From positions 62,001 to 126,000 of the forward strand of contig NZ_VIRN01000054.1 in assembly GCF_008107725.1 (NCBI RefSeq): a stretch of 64,000 nucleotides of DNA. The letters run 5' to 3'. Source of the DNA: Marinobacter sp. BW6 (GTDB taxonomy: Bacteria; Pseudomonadota; Gammaproteobacteria; Pseudomonadales; Oleiphilaceae). The notes beneath the pieces were generated by a model. It was not told where the DNA came from. It saw nothing but the letters and a program-made list of their open reading frames with translations, and searched no databases. The position numbers and the translations under genes were made by a program. Positions 35,971 to 46,924 of this stretch are shown in pieces. Numbering within the stretch: the first letter of the stretch is position 1; every line of letters begins with the position of its first letter.

Positions 35971-36083
35971 TCTGTCTCCTGAATACAGTTACGCATCTTT
36001 GCCCGGCAGTCGGGGTGCGTGTCGGGCTGGCGGGCACGCAGCTTTGTTCCGTTTTACGGGCCGACGGGTCTGGTTGGCCATTA

Positions 36084-36112
36084 TGGACAATAATTGCCCG
36101 CAGCTCTACACT
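36084..36112 (+). promoter_or_regulatory. Sigma-70 promoter of thiC
   Basis: TGGACA (36084-36089) and TACACT (36107-36112) are separated by exactly 17 bp. They match five of six -35 bases and four of six -10 bases. The predicted start, near 36119, lies about 37 nt before the riboswitch. The tolC-thiC gap (35971-36363) otherwise holds only the riboswitch and its expression region. Confidence 0.5.
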
Positions 36113-36155
36113 TGCAAATGGCACCCATTTTGGGTGTCACGCATTACAGATTCGC

Positions 36156-36265
36156 GTCTTGACGGGGTGCTGGTCTGCTTTCCGAAAAACTGGGAGCAAC
36201 CGGCTGAGATTGCATCGCAGAACCCGCGACCTGATCCGGATAATACCGGCGTAGGGATTTAAGAC
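36156..36265 (+). promoter_or_regulatory. TPP riboswitch (THI element) controlling thiC
   Basis: The conserved core is present: GGGGTGC near the 5' end, CTGAGA (36204-36209), ACCC (36222-36225), and CCTGATCCGGATAATACCGG running into CGTAGGGA (ending 36257). GTCTT/AAGAC can close P1. Thiamine pyrophosphate binding should lower thiC expression. Downstream, GCTCC (36315-36319) could pair with GGAGC (36354-36358) over the ribosome site, suggesting translational control. That pairing is inference. Confidence 0.93.
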
Positions 36266-36276
36266 CACAGTGCTGA

Positions 36277-38241
<1,965 letters not shown>

Positions 38242-38302
38242 GCTTGAAGTAATACCCAACTAAAGGCTATCGTTCCAAGTCGATTCAACGACCGGACAAA
38301 AA

Positions 38303-38920
38303 ATGGCCAAACCGTTCCAGTTCAAAGCCGACGACGTCAACGTCGAAAAACGTGAAACCGTCTTCCAGGGCTTCTTCCGCATGGACAAGCTCTGGTTGAC
38401 CCACCCGCGTTTTGATGGCCGGGACATGCCGGTATTTACCCGCGAACTCTTTATTCGTGGCGACGCCACCTGTGTACTTCCCTACGATCCGGAACGGGAC
38501 GAGGTGGTTCTTCTCGAGCAGTTTCGCCTTGGTGCTCTGGGCCGGTATCAGTCGCCGTGGCTGCTGGAGCTCGTAGCCGGTATGAACGAAGACGGAGAGA
38601 GTCCTGAAGAAGTCGCCCAACGTGAGGGCCAGGAGGAGGCCGGGCTTACCTTTGAACCGCTGGAAAAAATCTGCGATTACCTGGTATCACCCGGTGGCAG
38701 CACCGAAATGATTCACCTGTTTTGCGGGCGCGTGAGCACCGAAAATGCAGGCGGTCTATATGGTATGGAACATGAACACGAGGATATCCGTGCCCATGTG
38801 GTGTCATCCGACGACGCCATAGCGATGATCCACGATGGTCGTATCAACAACGCGGCCGCCATTATTGCCTTGCAGTGGCTCGAGCTGAATCGGGCCCGTT
38901 TGAGGAAAGGGTGGCAGTGA
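38303..38920 (+). CDS. nudF: ADP-ribose pyrophosphatase (Nudix)
   Basis: NudF hydrolyses ADP-ribose to AMP and ribose-5-phosphate. The 205-residue product has a complete Nudix box at 93-115 (GMNEDGESPEEVAQREGQEEAGL, REXXEE intact) and the ADPRase features VVLLEQFRLG upstream and LVSPGGSTE downstream. The stop overlaps the yqiB start (TGATG). The nudF-yqiB-cpdA order is that of E. coli. Confidence 0.94.
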   Translation: MAKPFQFKADDVNVEKRETVFQGFFRMDKLWLTHPRFDGRDMPVFTRELFIRGDATCVLPYDPERDEVVLLEQFRLGALGRYQSPWLLELVAGMNEDGESPEEVAQREGQEEAGLTFEPLEKICDYLVSPGGSTEMIHLFCGRVSTENAGGLYGMEHEHEDIRAHVVSSDDAIAMIHDGRINNAAAIIALQWLELNRARLRKGWQ

Positions 38921-39405
38921 TGGGCGAGTGGACCATGAAACCCAGGCGGTACGTTCCGGATCTCAGGCAACTTGGTGCCCTGTGTGACGGAAACTATCAG
39001 AGGCTACAGAAGCTGAGGCAACTGGAAGTGGACGGTAAGCCCGTCTGCGAATTTGAGCTGCACCGGGAGAACCATTACCTGGGACGAGTCCGGATTCAGG
39101 TGCTCCAGACCGCAAAGTTCACCGAAACCCTTTTGCTTGAGCAGGTTCACAATTCCGGGCGTTGGTTGAACAACCCTCAAATGACCGTGCGGGTCTACCA
39201 CGACGCCAACATGGCGGAAGTGATCAGCTGCTATCGTGATCGCCAGATTGCCCCCGTCAACGATTACCCCAATCGCTTCATGCACCATCCGGATGAAAAG
39301 GTCCAGGTCAATGGTTTCCTCGCCGATTGGCTGGACTACTGCCTGCGCTTTGGTCATCTGCCCATGGAACATGCAGCCTGGTCTGCCGGTGAAGGCGTTG
39401 ACTGA
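38920..39405 (+). CDS. yqiB: DUF1249 protein YqiB
   Basis: The 161-residue cytosolic protein has the DUF1249 hallmarks: RYVPDLRQLGALCDGNYQRL at the start and MTVRVYHDANMAEVISC with YPNRFMHHPDEK later. Function is unknown. It always travels with nudF and cpdA in this group, as far as I recall. The ATG shares a base with the nudF stop; AAGGGTGG lies upstream. Confidence 0.9.
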   Translation: MGEWTMKPRRYVPDLRQLGALCDGNYQRLQKLRQLEVDGKPVCEFELHRENHYLGRVRIQVLQTAKFTETLLLEQVHNSGRWLNNPQMTVRVYHDANMAEVISCYRDRQIAPVNDYPNRFMHHPDEKVQVNGFLADWLDYCLRFGHLPMEHAAWSAGEGVD

Positions 39406-39607
39406 GGCGGCCTGTTACAGGCTTATCCTGTACTAAAGTGGTGTGGCTATGGCTCACCGATGTGCCATAGTTGTCAAAAATTGCAATATATCGTCTAAGC
39501 CTTGCCAGAATGTGACCCCGGTTCGATTCGAAAGTGATAAATCTGTGAATCGGCGTCGTACACTTGTGCTCAGACCACGTATTGCCAGCGAGTAGATCCA
39601 GAACGCC

Positions 39608-40414
39608 ATGACCACGAAGGAACAAGCCCGGCCACTGCGGGTACTTCAGCTGACTGATCCGCACCTGATGGCGCGTGCCGATGGAGACCTTTTGGGTGTC
39701 AAAACCCGGGAAAGCCTGCAGGCGGTTATTGCAGAAGTGCTGAAAATACACGGCCAGCCGGACCTGATTCTGGCTACCGGAGATCTTGCCCAGGATGGGT
39801 CGCTGGAAGCCTACCGCGTATTTGGCGAGAGCCTGAGCGTATTTTCCTGCCCATCAGTCTGGATTGCCGGTAACCATGATCATGCGGATAACCTGGTTAA
39901 AGCCGCTGGCGAGTACAATGCCTGCCACCGTCATGTGATCCGGGGAGGCTGGCAGTTCGTCATGCTGGACTCTTCCGTGCCCGGTAAGGTTTTTGGCGCT
40001 CTGGCTGAATCCGAGCTGGACTTTCTTTCGGAAACGCTTGAGCGGCATCCGGACTTACCGGCAGTGATTGCACTTCATCATCACCCGGTGGATATCGGCT
40101 CTGACTGGATGGAGAAAATTGGCCTCACCAATCGAGATGCGTTCTGGCAGGTGGTCGATCGATTCCCTCAGGTCAGGATCGTGTTGTGGGGGCATATCCA
40201 TCAGGAGCATGAGCGCGAACGCAACGGCGTGCAACTGATGGCCACGCCGTCCACCTGCATTCAATTCACTTCCGGTTCCAGCAAGTTCTCGGTTGAGGAT
40301 TTGCCGCCGGGCTACCGCTGGTTCGAATTCCACGATTCCGGCGACTTCGCCACGGAAGTCCGCCGGGCCGAAGATTTCCAGTTCGAACTGGATCAGAACA
40401 GCTCGGGTTACTGA
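39608..40414 (+). CDS. cpdA: 3',5'-cyclic-AMP phosphodiesterase CpdA
   Basis: CpdA hydrolyses cAMP and tunes CRP/Vfr signalling. The 268-residue metallophosphoesterase has DPH (Asp17, His19), [20 protein letters not shown], and the closing GHIHQE. There is no signal peptide. It is separated from yqiB by 202 bp, so a separate promoter is possible. Its stop overlaps the 3' end of convergent metE by 7 bp. Confidence 0.93.
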   Translation: MTTKEQARPLRVLQLTDPHLMARADGDLLGVKTRESLQAVIAEVLKIHGQPDLILATGDLAQDGSLEAYRVFGESLSVFSCPSVWIAGNHDHADNLVKAAGEYNACHRHVIRGGWQFVMLDSSVPGKVFGALAESELDFLSETLERHPDLPAVIALHHHPVDIGSDWMEKIGLTNRDAFWQVVDRFPQVRIVLWGHIHQEHERERNGVQLMATPSTCIQFTSGSSKFSVEDLPPGYRWFEFHDSGDFATEVRRAEDFQFELDQNSSGY

Positions 40415-42687
40415 ATACTTTCCCTTAGTTCCCGGGCGGCAGCGACCATGCTTCTAAGGGCAGGGCGGACCTCTTCCCACTGACGAGTCTTAAGGCCGCA
40501 GTCCGGGTTCACCCATAGCCGCTCCACCGGTATCCGCTCTGCCGCCTTTATCATCAATGATCGAATCTGCTCGCTGTCAGGAATATTCGGTGAGTGGATG
40601 TCATAGACCCCGGGCCCGATGTCGTTCGGATACTGGAAACCACGGAAGGCGTCGAGAAGCTCCATGTCCGACCGGGAGGTTTCGATGGTAATGACATCCG
40701 CATCCATCCGGGCGATGGCTTCGATAATGTCGTTGAACTCTGAATAGCACATGTGAGTGTGGATCTGGGTTTCGTCGCGAACGCCGTTGGCGGCTATGCG
40801 GAATGCGTCGATGGCCCAGTCCAGATAGCTCTTCCAATCGGATTGCCTAAGCGGCAAGCCTTCCCTCAGGGCGGCTTCATCGATCTGGATAATTCTGACG
40901 CCCGAGGCTTCCAGATCAAGCACCTCCTCCCGGATAGCCAGTGCCAGCTGCAGGCAGCTCTCCTGTCTTGACTGATCGTCCCGAACGAATGACCAGTTAA
41001 GGATGGTGACTGGGCCGGTCAGCATCCCCTTCAGAGGCTTTTCCGTGAGAGATTGGGCATAACGGGTCCACTCGACGGTCATTGCCTTCGGGCGTGAGAT
41101 GTCGCCGAACAGGATCGGTGGTTTTACGCAGCGGGAACCATAGGACTGAACCCACCCGAACTGGCTGAAGGCATAGCCGTCCAATTGTTCGCCGAAATAC
41201 TCGACCATGTCGTTGCGTTCGGCCTCGCCGTGAACAAGCACATCGAGCCCCAGGGCTTCCTGCTCGGTAATGCAGTGGCGCACGTGCTCGCGAATCCGGG
41301 CGTTGTAGTCCGCCTCCGTGAGTTCGCCCTTGTGGAACTGCAAGCGGGTCTGGCGGATATCCCGTGTTTGGGGAAAGGACCCGATGGTAGTTGTAGGGAA
41401 GCGTGGCAGGCCAAGCTTCTGTTGCTGTATGGCGATGCGGTCCGGGTATGGGCTTTGCCGCTGGCCGAGTGCCGGTCTGACGTCTTTGAGTCGGGCCTGG
41501 ACAGACGCGTTATGGACTCGCTCTGACGTTTTCTGACTGTTGATGGCTACGGTCGATTCCACCAAGCTTTTTTGAACGGCTGCTCTACCGTGATTCAATG
41601 CGGTGGCTAGAGTATTCAGTTCATCCAGTTTCTGGGTAGCGAATGCCATCCAGTTGCGGATTTCCGGGTCCAGCTTTTCTTCGCTCGAGAGATCGACAGG
41701 CACGTGGAGCAGTGAGCAGGATGGCGCGAGCCAGAGGCGGCCACCCAATTTTTCGTGGACCGGTTCCAGCCAGTCCAGGGTCTTCTCAAGATCCGTTCGC
41801 CAGATATTCCGGCCATTAATGATGCCCAACGACAGTTGCTTGTGGGGCGGTAGCCAGTCGACCACCCGGGCGACTTCCTGTGGGGCACTGATGGCATCCA
41901 GGTGCAATCCTGCCACGGGCAACTCACAGGCTAGCTGCAAGTTTTCTCGCAACTCACCGAAGTAAGTGGTTACCAACAGCTTCGGAGCGCTGGTCTTGAG
42001 GTGGTGGTAGGCCAGGCTGAATGCGTGGCGCCAATCTGCGTCGAGGTCGGTGACGAGAGCGGGTTCGTCTACCTGTACCCAGTCCACGCCATGCGCGGCA
42101 AGCACATCCAGAAGCTTTGAATAAACGGGTAGCAGAGACTCCAGTAGCGAAAGCCGATCATGTTCGTCTTTGGTTTTGCCCAACCAGAGATAAGTGACCG
42201 GTCCGATAATTACCGGCTTCGGTGCCAGCCCTTGGGCTCGCGCCTCTGTGATCTGTTCGATCAGCCGGTCGGCCTTGAGCTGAAAGCGGGTGTTCTGGTG
42301 GAACTCAGGCACGATGTAGTGGTAGTTGGTGTCGAACCATTTGGTCATTTCCCCCGCCTGAACACCGCAGCAGGCCGACTCATGCCCGGAACGGCCCCGG
42401 GCTACCCGGAAATAGCGATCGAGTTCGCTACCTTCGGTGTCGTTCAACCGCTCAGGCAGATTGCCCAGGGTGAAGCTCATGTCCAGCACCTGATCGTAGA
42501 AGGAGAAGTCGCCAACAGGCACACGACTGAGGCGTTGCTGGCTATGCCAATGCCTGCGCCGAAGGCCGGCACCGGTAATCTGCAGTTCGTCCTCTGTGAT
42601 CTGGCCTTTCCAGAAGGCTTCCTGGGCAAATTTCAACTCTCGGCGGGCGCCAACTCGGGGGAACCCGAGGTTATGCGTGGTTACCAT
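40408..42687 (-). CDS. metE: Cobalamin-independent methionine synthase
   Basis: MetE transfers a methyl group from 5-methyl-tetrahydropteroyl-triglutamate to homocysteine. The 759-residue product has the two-barrel layout: the N-terminal half begins [17 protein letters not shown]. The catalytic C-terminal half starts near [12 protein letters not shown] and contains the zinc ligands in HTHMCYSEF and [18 protein letters not shown] lies about 7 nt before the ATG. It is divergent from metR, the usual regulator. MetE is long and abundant, so tight control is expected. Confidence 0.97.
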   Translation of the reverse strand: MVTTHNLGFPRVGARRELKFAQEAFWKGQITEDELQITGAGLRRRHWHSQQRLSRVPVGDFSFYDQVLDMSFTLGNLPERLNDTEGSELDRYFRVARGRSGHESACCGVQAGEMTKWFDTNYHYIVPEFHQNTRFQLKADRLIEQITEARAQGLAPKPVIIGPVTYLWLGKTKDEHDRLSLLESLLPVYSKLLDVLAAHGVDWVQVDEPALVTDLDADWRHAFSLAYHHLKTSAPKLLVTTYFGELRENLQLACELPVAGLHLDAISAPQEVARVVDWLPPHKQLSLGIINGRNIWRTDLEKTLDWLEPVHEKLGGRLWLAPSCSLLHVPVDLSSEEKLDPEIRNWMAFATQKLDELNTLATALNHGRAAVQKSLVESTVAINSQKTSERVHNASVQARLKDVRPALGQRQSPYPDRIAIQQQKLGLPRFPTTTIGSFPQTRDIRQTRLQFHKGELTEADYNARIREHVRHCITEQEALGLDVLVHGEAERNDMVEYFGEQLDGYAFSQFGWVQSYGSRCVKPPILFGDISRPKAMTVEWTRYAQSLTEKPLKGMLTGPVTILNWSFVRDDQSRQESCLQLALAIREEVLDLEASGVRIIQIDEAALREGLPLRQSDWKSYLDWAIDAFRIAANGVRDETQIHTHMCYSEFNDIIEAIARMDADVITIETSRSDMELLDAFRGFQYPNDIGPGVYDIHSPNIPDSEQIRSLMIKAAERIPVERLWVNPDCGLKTRQWEEVRPALRSMVAAARELRESIQ

Positions 42688-42779
42688 GGTCTTTCCTCTG
42701 CTTGATCCTGTGGTTTGCAAGAAAATGCAGAATATCGGGCTGGTGAAATGAAGAATAATGGTATTATTTCAGGTAACGA

Positions 42780-42792
42780 TGAATATTGGTCA
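42780..42792. promoter_or_regulatory. Candidate MetR operator in the metE-metR gap
   Basis: TGAATATTGGTCA matches the MetR consensus TGAA-N5-TTCA with one mismatch. A second partly symmetrical stretch, AATAATGGTATTATT, lies at 42754-42768. Either could serve the divergent promoters, but neither is an ideal site. Confidence 0.4.
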
Positions 42793-42806
42793 TATATGGA
42801 GTGTCG

Positions 42807-43697
42807 ATGATCGAGCGGAGCCATCTGGAGATTCTCAGGGCGGTCAATCAGCAGGGTTCTCTAACAGCAGCTGCCGAGCGCCTGCATCTGACCCAGTCTG
42901 CCCTCAGCCATTCCATTCGTAAGCTTGAGCAACAGCTAGGTACCGACATCTGGGTGCGTGAAGGGCGGCAGCTCAGGCTCACTCAGTCTGGTGACTATTT
43001 ACTGTCTCTCGCGAACAGGCTGTTGCCGCAGATGGAACATGCGGAAATGCTGATCGGTCAGTTTGCCAAGGGCCAGCGTGGCACGCTGCGCATCGGTATG
43101 GAGTGCCATCCGTGCTATCAATGGTTGTTGAAAGTGGTCGGGCCCTACCTGGAAGACTGGCCGGGGGTAGATGTGGATGTAAAACAGAAATTCCAGTTCG
43201 GTGGTATTGGTGCGCTGTTTGGTCACGATATCGATATGCTGGTGACTCCGGACCCCCTGCACCGCCCGGGTCTGGTCTTTGAACCGGTGTTCGACTACGA
43301 GCAGGTGCTTGTGGTGGCAGCGGACCACGCGCTGGCAGGTAAGGGATGGGTTGAACCCGAGGATCTGGAGAAAGAAACCCTGATCACCTACCCGGTGGAA
43401 ATCGAACGGCTGGATATCTATACGCGGTTCCTGCTGCCGGCTCACGCCAGCCCGGCAAGGCACAAAACCATTGAGACCACCGATATCATGCTGCAAATGG
43501 TCGCTGCAGGCCGCGGAGTGGCTGCGCTTCCGCGCTGGCTGGTAGAGGATTACAGTGCCCGGATTCCGGTTCGACCGGTTCAATTGGGCGAGGCGGGGAT
43601 CCCGAAACAGATCTTCCTGGGCCTTCGCGAACGCGACCGGGGCGTGGATTACCTGAATTCGTTCATGAAGCTGGCAAGTGAGGTTCGCTGGAGTTAA
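42807..43697 (+). CDS. metR: LysR-type regulator MetR
   Basis: The 296-residue protein has an N-terminal winged helix-turn-helix (MIERSHLEILRAV...LTQSALSHSIRKLEQQLG) and a LysR effector domain that in MetR senses homocysteine. Position divergent from metE supports the call. GGAG lies 5 nt before the ATG at 42807; the open frame runs seven codons further up from a TTG. Confidence 0.93.
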   Translation: MIERSHLEILRAVNQQGSLTAAAERLHLTQSALSHSIRKLEQQLGTDIWVREGRQLRLTQSGDYLLSLANRLLPQMEHAEMLIGQFAKGQRGTLRIGMECHPCYQWLLKVVGPYLEDWPGVDVDVKQKFQFGGIGALFGHDIDMLVTPDPLHRPGLVFEPVFDYEQVLVVAADHALAGKGWVEPEDLEKETLITYPVEIERLDIYTRFLLPAHASPARHKTIETTDIMLQMVAAGRGVAALPRWLVEDYSARIPVRPVQLGEAGIPKQIFLGLRERDRGVDYLNSFMKLASEVRWS

Positions 43698-43743
43698 CGT
43701 CTTCAGTTAAACTGCGCAAAAAATTCGTTCAGGAAACCAGACT

Positions 43744-44136
43744 ATGAGTGAGATACCCGCAGACCTGAAATACATTGAGACCCATCAATGGGTTCGCGTG
43801 TCCGATGACGGCACGGCGACGGTCGGCATAACCGATTTTGCCCAGGAGCAACTGGGTGATGTGGTATACATCGGTGTTCCGGATGTTGGCACTACCGTAA
43901 ACGGTGGAGAGGAAGCTGGCGTGGCGGAGTCTGTAAAGTCGGCTTCGGATGTGTTCAGTCCTGTGACTGGTGAGGTTATCGAGGTGAATGAGAGTCTCGA
44001 GGATGAGCCGGAGAAGGTGAATGAAGATCCCTATGGTGACGGCTGGCTTTACAAGGTCCGGCTTGAGGATGCTGGTGAGCTGGATGGCCTGATGGACTCT
44101 GCGGCTTATGCGGAGCATGTGGCTGCCGAGGGATAA
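43744..44136 (+). CDS. gcvH: Glycine cleavage system H protein
   Basis: GcvH carries the lipoyl arm that shuttles the aminomethyl group between GcvP, GcvT and Lpd. The 130-residue product has THQWVRV at the start and the lipoyl lysine as Lys65 in ESVKSASD. AGGAAA lies about 9 nt upstream. gcvT and gcvP are not in the window, so this copy stands alone and may serve lipoate relay as well as glycine cleavage. Confidence 0.96.
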   Translation: MSEIPADLKYIETHQWVRVSDDGTATVGITDFAQEQLGDVVYIGVPDVGTTVNGGEEAGVAESVKSASDVFSPVTGEVIEVNESLEDEPEKVNEDPYGDGWLYKVRLEDAGELDGLMDSAAYAEHVAAEG

Positions 44137-44167
44137 GACCACCGGTTGATCTCCGTGCAGGAGCGTG

Positions 44168-44265
44168 CGGGCAGGGCTGTCGAAAACACGCTCCTTGCGG
44201 CACGTCCATGTGACGCTTGGGCTCCGCCATCCATGGCTCCGCACAGTTTTCGACAGCCCTGCCCG
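44168..44265. repeat. Long inverted-repeat element (REP/MITE-like), perfect 20-bp arms
   Basis: CGGGCAGGGCTGTCGAAAAC (44168-44187) is repeated exactly in inverted form at 44246-44265. Imperfect pairing continues outward (GGAG.G versus C.CTCC) to about 44152 and 44276. Inside are nested short pairs (TGCGG/CCGCA and CCATG/CATGG). The whole could fold into a hairpin of roughly 125 nt. There is no open reading frame of its own, no T-run, and no obvious target-site duplication. It fills the gcvH-rlmI gap (44137-44343). Confidence 0.75.
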
Positions 44266-44343
44266 CCCACTCCCGTGCTTCTGTGCGATGCCTCGTGAAT
44301 TTCAATCGCGCATCCTTTTACCCTTGTTTGGCTGATATTTTTC

Positions 44344-45540
44344 ATGAATTTTCCGATTTTGTATCTTCGAAAAGGCGCAGAGCGCCGTCTTCGTGCTGGT
44401 CATCTCTGGGTTTACAGCAATGAGGTGGACACCCGCCGCAGTCCGCTGACGGATTTCGAGGCCGGTGTTCAGGCGGAGCTTCGGGCTTCCAATGACAAGC
44501 CTTTGGGTACGGTGTTCGTGAACCCTCATGCGTTGATTTGTGGCCGTTTGATCAGTCGGGACCCGGGCCACGGTATGACGCCGCAGCGGTTGACCCAGAG
44601 GATGGAGGCTGCGCTTGCACTTAGAGAGCGGCTTTTTGACAAGCCGTTTTACCGTTGGGTGTTTGGCGACAGTGACGGGCTTTCGGGGCTGGTGATTGAC
44701 CGGTTTGATTCCACGGTGGTGGTGCAGATTTCCACGGCCGGCATGGAGATGATGAAGGAGGCGGTTGTTCGGGCGGTGCAGCGGTTGGCACACCCGGAGG
44801 CGATCATCCTCAAGAACGATGGCAAGATGCGCAAAGTGGAGGGGCTGGATACCTACGTGGAGCAGGCCCATGGCGCTGAAGTGAGTCTGCTGGAGGTGGA
44901 GGAGAACGGTGTTCGGTTCGAGGTGCCGTTGGAAGGCGGCCAGAAGACGGGCTGGTTCTATGATCATCGAATGAATCGTGCCCGCTTGCAGGCCTATGCG
45001 CCGGGCAAGCGGGTGCTGGACGTGTTCAGTTATGTCGGTGGCTGGGGCATTCAGGCGGCTTGTGCCGGGGCCACTCAAGTGACCTGTGTCGACAGTTCGG
45101 CCGGCGCCATTGATTCGGTTCACCACAACGCCAGGCTTAACGGTCTGGACAATGTGGAAACCATTGAGGGCGATGCCTTCGAAGCCCTGAAGGCGCTGGC
45201 GGATGAGAAGGAGAAGTTTGATGTGGTGGTTCTTGATCCGCCGGCACTGATTCCCCGGCGCCGGGACCAGAAAGCGGGGGAAGAGGCCTATGCACGGCTG
45301 AATCAGTTGGGTCTGAGGTTGCTCGAGCGCGACGGCATACTGGTGTCCGCATCCTGTTCCATGCACCTGTCGCAGGAGAAGCTGGTGGACATCATTCGTG
45401 GCAGCGGCCGTAAGATTGACCGCTTTGTCCAGTTGCTGGAGCAGGGGCATCAGGCCCCGGATCATCCGGTGATTCCGGGTATTCCCGAGACCGATTACAT
45501 CAAGTCCTGCTTTGTTCGTTCACTGACGGGGTTCTTTTAA
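44344..45540 (+). CDS. rlmI: 23S rRNA (cytosine-1962-C5)-methyltransferase RlmI
   Basis: The 398-residue protein has an N-terminal PUA domain (YLRKGAERRLRAGHLWVYSNEV), the linker GLVIDRFDSTVVVQIS, and a Rossmann methyltransferase core with VLDVFSYVGGWGIQAACAGA for SAM. VVLDPPALIPRR and the catalytic Cys region SASCSMHLSQE follow. This fits RlmI/RlmO-type m5C enzymes. No clear ribosome site precedes the ATG at 44344. The gene lies just downstream of the inverted-repeat element. Confidence 0.9.
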   Translation: MNFPILYLRKGAERRLRAGHLWVYSNEVDTRRSPLTDFEAGVQAELRASNDKPLGTVFVNPHALICGRLISRDPGHGMTPQRLTQRMEAALALRERLFDKPFYRWVFGDSDGLSGLVIDRFDSTVVVQISTAGMEMMKEAVVRAVQRLAHPEAIILKNDGKMRKVEGLDTYVEQAHGAEVSLLEVEENGVRFEVPLEGGQKTGWFYDHRMNRARLQAYAPGKRVLDVFSYVGGWGIQAACAGATQVTCVDSSAGAIDSVHHNARLNGLDNVETIEGDAFEALKALADEKEKFDVVVLDPPALIPRRRDQKAGEEAYARLNQLGLRLLERDGILVSASCSMHLSQEKLVDIIRGSGRKIDRFVQLLEQGHQAPDHPVIPGIPETDYIKSCFVRSLTGFF

Positions 45541-45548
45541 TCCCGTCA

Positions 45549-46226
45549 TTAACCCCGCAGTGACATCACTTTCCAGCCGTTGTCCCGGGCAAATTGCTCC
45601 AGGGTCGGGTCCGGGTCGACGGCGACCGGGTTATCCACTTTCTTCAGCAGCGGCAGGTCGTTGTGGGAGTCGCTGTAGAACCACGCCCCCTCCAGTGTCC
45701 TGTTGTGGGCGGCCAGCCAGTCATCCAGCCGCGTTACCTTGCCATCCTGAAAGCTCGGAGTGCCAGCCACTTCGCCTGTATAACGGCCGTTGACCAGTTC
45801 CGGTTCGGTGGCTATCAGGTGTTCGATGCCGAGGGCCTCGGCAATGGGCTCGGTCACGAAACGGTTGGTGGCAGTTATGATCATCAGGGTGTGGCCCTGC
45901 TCCCGGTGGCTGTCCAGCAGCGCATTTGCACTGGCCTGCATCATGGGACGCACCTTTTTCTCCATGAAGGCTTCCCGCCAGGTTAGTAGCTCGCCCATGT
46001 TGTGGTTTGCCAGCGGCTGAAGGGCAAAGCCCAGGTAATGCAGGATATCCAGCTCGCCGTTCAGGTATTCCTGATAGAAGCGGTCGTTGGCAAGGCGGTA
46101 TTCCTCGGCATCGACAATGCCTTCCTCCACCAGAAAATCGCCCCAGGCGTGGTCGCTGTCGCCGGCCAGAAGGGTGTTGTCCAGATCAAAAATTGCGAGC
46201 GTCAAGCGGTTACCTCCGGTGTTCAC
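45549..46226 (-). CDS. HAD-IB family phosphatase (SerB/histidinol-phosphatase-like)
   Basis: The 225-residue HAD hydrolase has motif I FDLDNTLL with the Asp nucleophile, motif II in IITATNRF, and motif III/IV around FYSDSHNDLPLLK. Pseudomonas aeruginosa has a similar gene (PA0335) beside rppH-ptsP, reported, as I recall, to act as histidinol-phosphate phosphatase. The same synteny here makes that activity plausible, but the motifs alone do not fix the substrate. It is divergent from rppH. Confidence 0.82.
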   Translation of the reverse strand: MNTGGNRLTLAIFDLDNTLLAGDSDHAWGDFLVEEGIVDAEEYRLANDRFYQEYLNGELDILHYLGFALQPLANHNMGELLTWREAFMEKKVRPMMQASANALLDSHREQGHTLMIITATNRFVTEPIAEALGIEHLIATEPELVNGRYTGEVAGTPSFQDGKVTRLDDWLAAHNRTLEGAWFYSDSHNDLPLLKKVDNPVAVDPDPTLEQFARDNGWKVMSLRG

Positions 46227-46378
46227 AGGACTTGCAGGAAAGCGCCAAGTCTACCATGACCTGTCCCCGACGGCTCCGTTTGCCGAACCCTTGGGATTCT
46301 GTAAGAATGAGAGCAACTTGGACAAATCCGACCGGTGAATTTTTGAACCGGTCCACCGACTTTTAAGAGGACTGTGCC

Positions 46379-46909
46379 GTGATCGATTCAGACGGTTTCA
46401 GACCCAACGTCGGAATCATTCTGGCCAATCACAGAGGAGAAGTTCTCTGGGCAAGGCGAATAGGGCAGGACTCCTGGCAGTTCCCCCAGGGTGGCATCAA
46501 ACATGATGAATCCCCTGAGGACGCACTGTACCGGGAGCTTGGAGAGGAAATCGGCCTGTGTGCAAAGGATGTTGAAATCATCAGTTGCACACGAGGCTGG
46601 CTGAGGTATCGACTCCCGAGGAGGATGGTACGCCAAAACTCCCACCCCGTTTGTGTGGGCCAAAAACAGAAATGGTTCCTGCTGAGGATGTTATCACCGG
46701 ACGCGCAGGTTTGCGTGGACGGTACGGATTCACCGGAGTTCGACGGCTGGCAATGGGTAAGCTACTGGTATCCGTTGGGCCAGGTGGTCTCATTCAAACG
46801 AGAAGTATATCGACGCGCGCTGAGAGAGCTTGCGCCGCGGCTGTTCTACGACATGGATCAGTTGCACAGGGCGGAGCAGAATCAGCGTTTACAAGAACAC
46901 CAGAAATGA
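46379..46909 (+). CDS. rppH: RNA pyrophosphohydrolase RppH
   Basis: RppH removes pyrophosphate from 5'-triphosphate mRNA and starts RNase E-dependent decay. The 176-residue product has [15 protein letters not shown] at the start and an intact Nudix box (38-60, [20 protein letters not shown]). The tail is longer than the core enzyme and charged. The start is GTG 46379 with AGAGGA 8-9 nt upstream. It lies 15 bp ahead of ptsP, as in E. coli and Pseudomonas. Confidence 0.95.
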   Translation: MIDSDGFRPNVGIILANHRGEVLWARRIGQDSWQFPQGGIKHDESPEDALYRELGEEIGLCAKDVEIISCTRGWLRYRLPRRMVRQNSHPVCVGQKQKWFLLRMLSPDAQVCVDGTDSPEFDGWQWVSYWYPLGQVVSFKREVYRRALRELAPRLFYDMDQLHRAEQNQRLQEHQK

Positions 46910-46924
46910 CGGACTGACACCGCC

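Noticed and set aside
44137-44343. CRISPR or tRNA-like structure in the gcvH-rlmI gap
   Set aside because: There is a single inverted repeat, with no direct-repeat spacing and no tRNA arms.
44302-45465. 387-codon open frame antisense to rlmI
   Set aside because: It is low in conserved motifs and is explained as a shadow of the methyltransferase gene.
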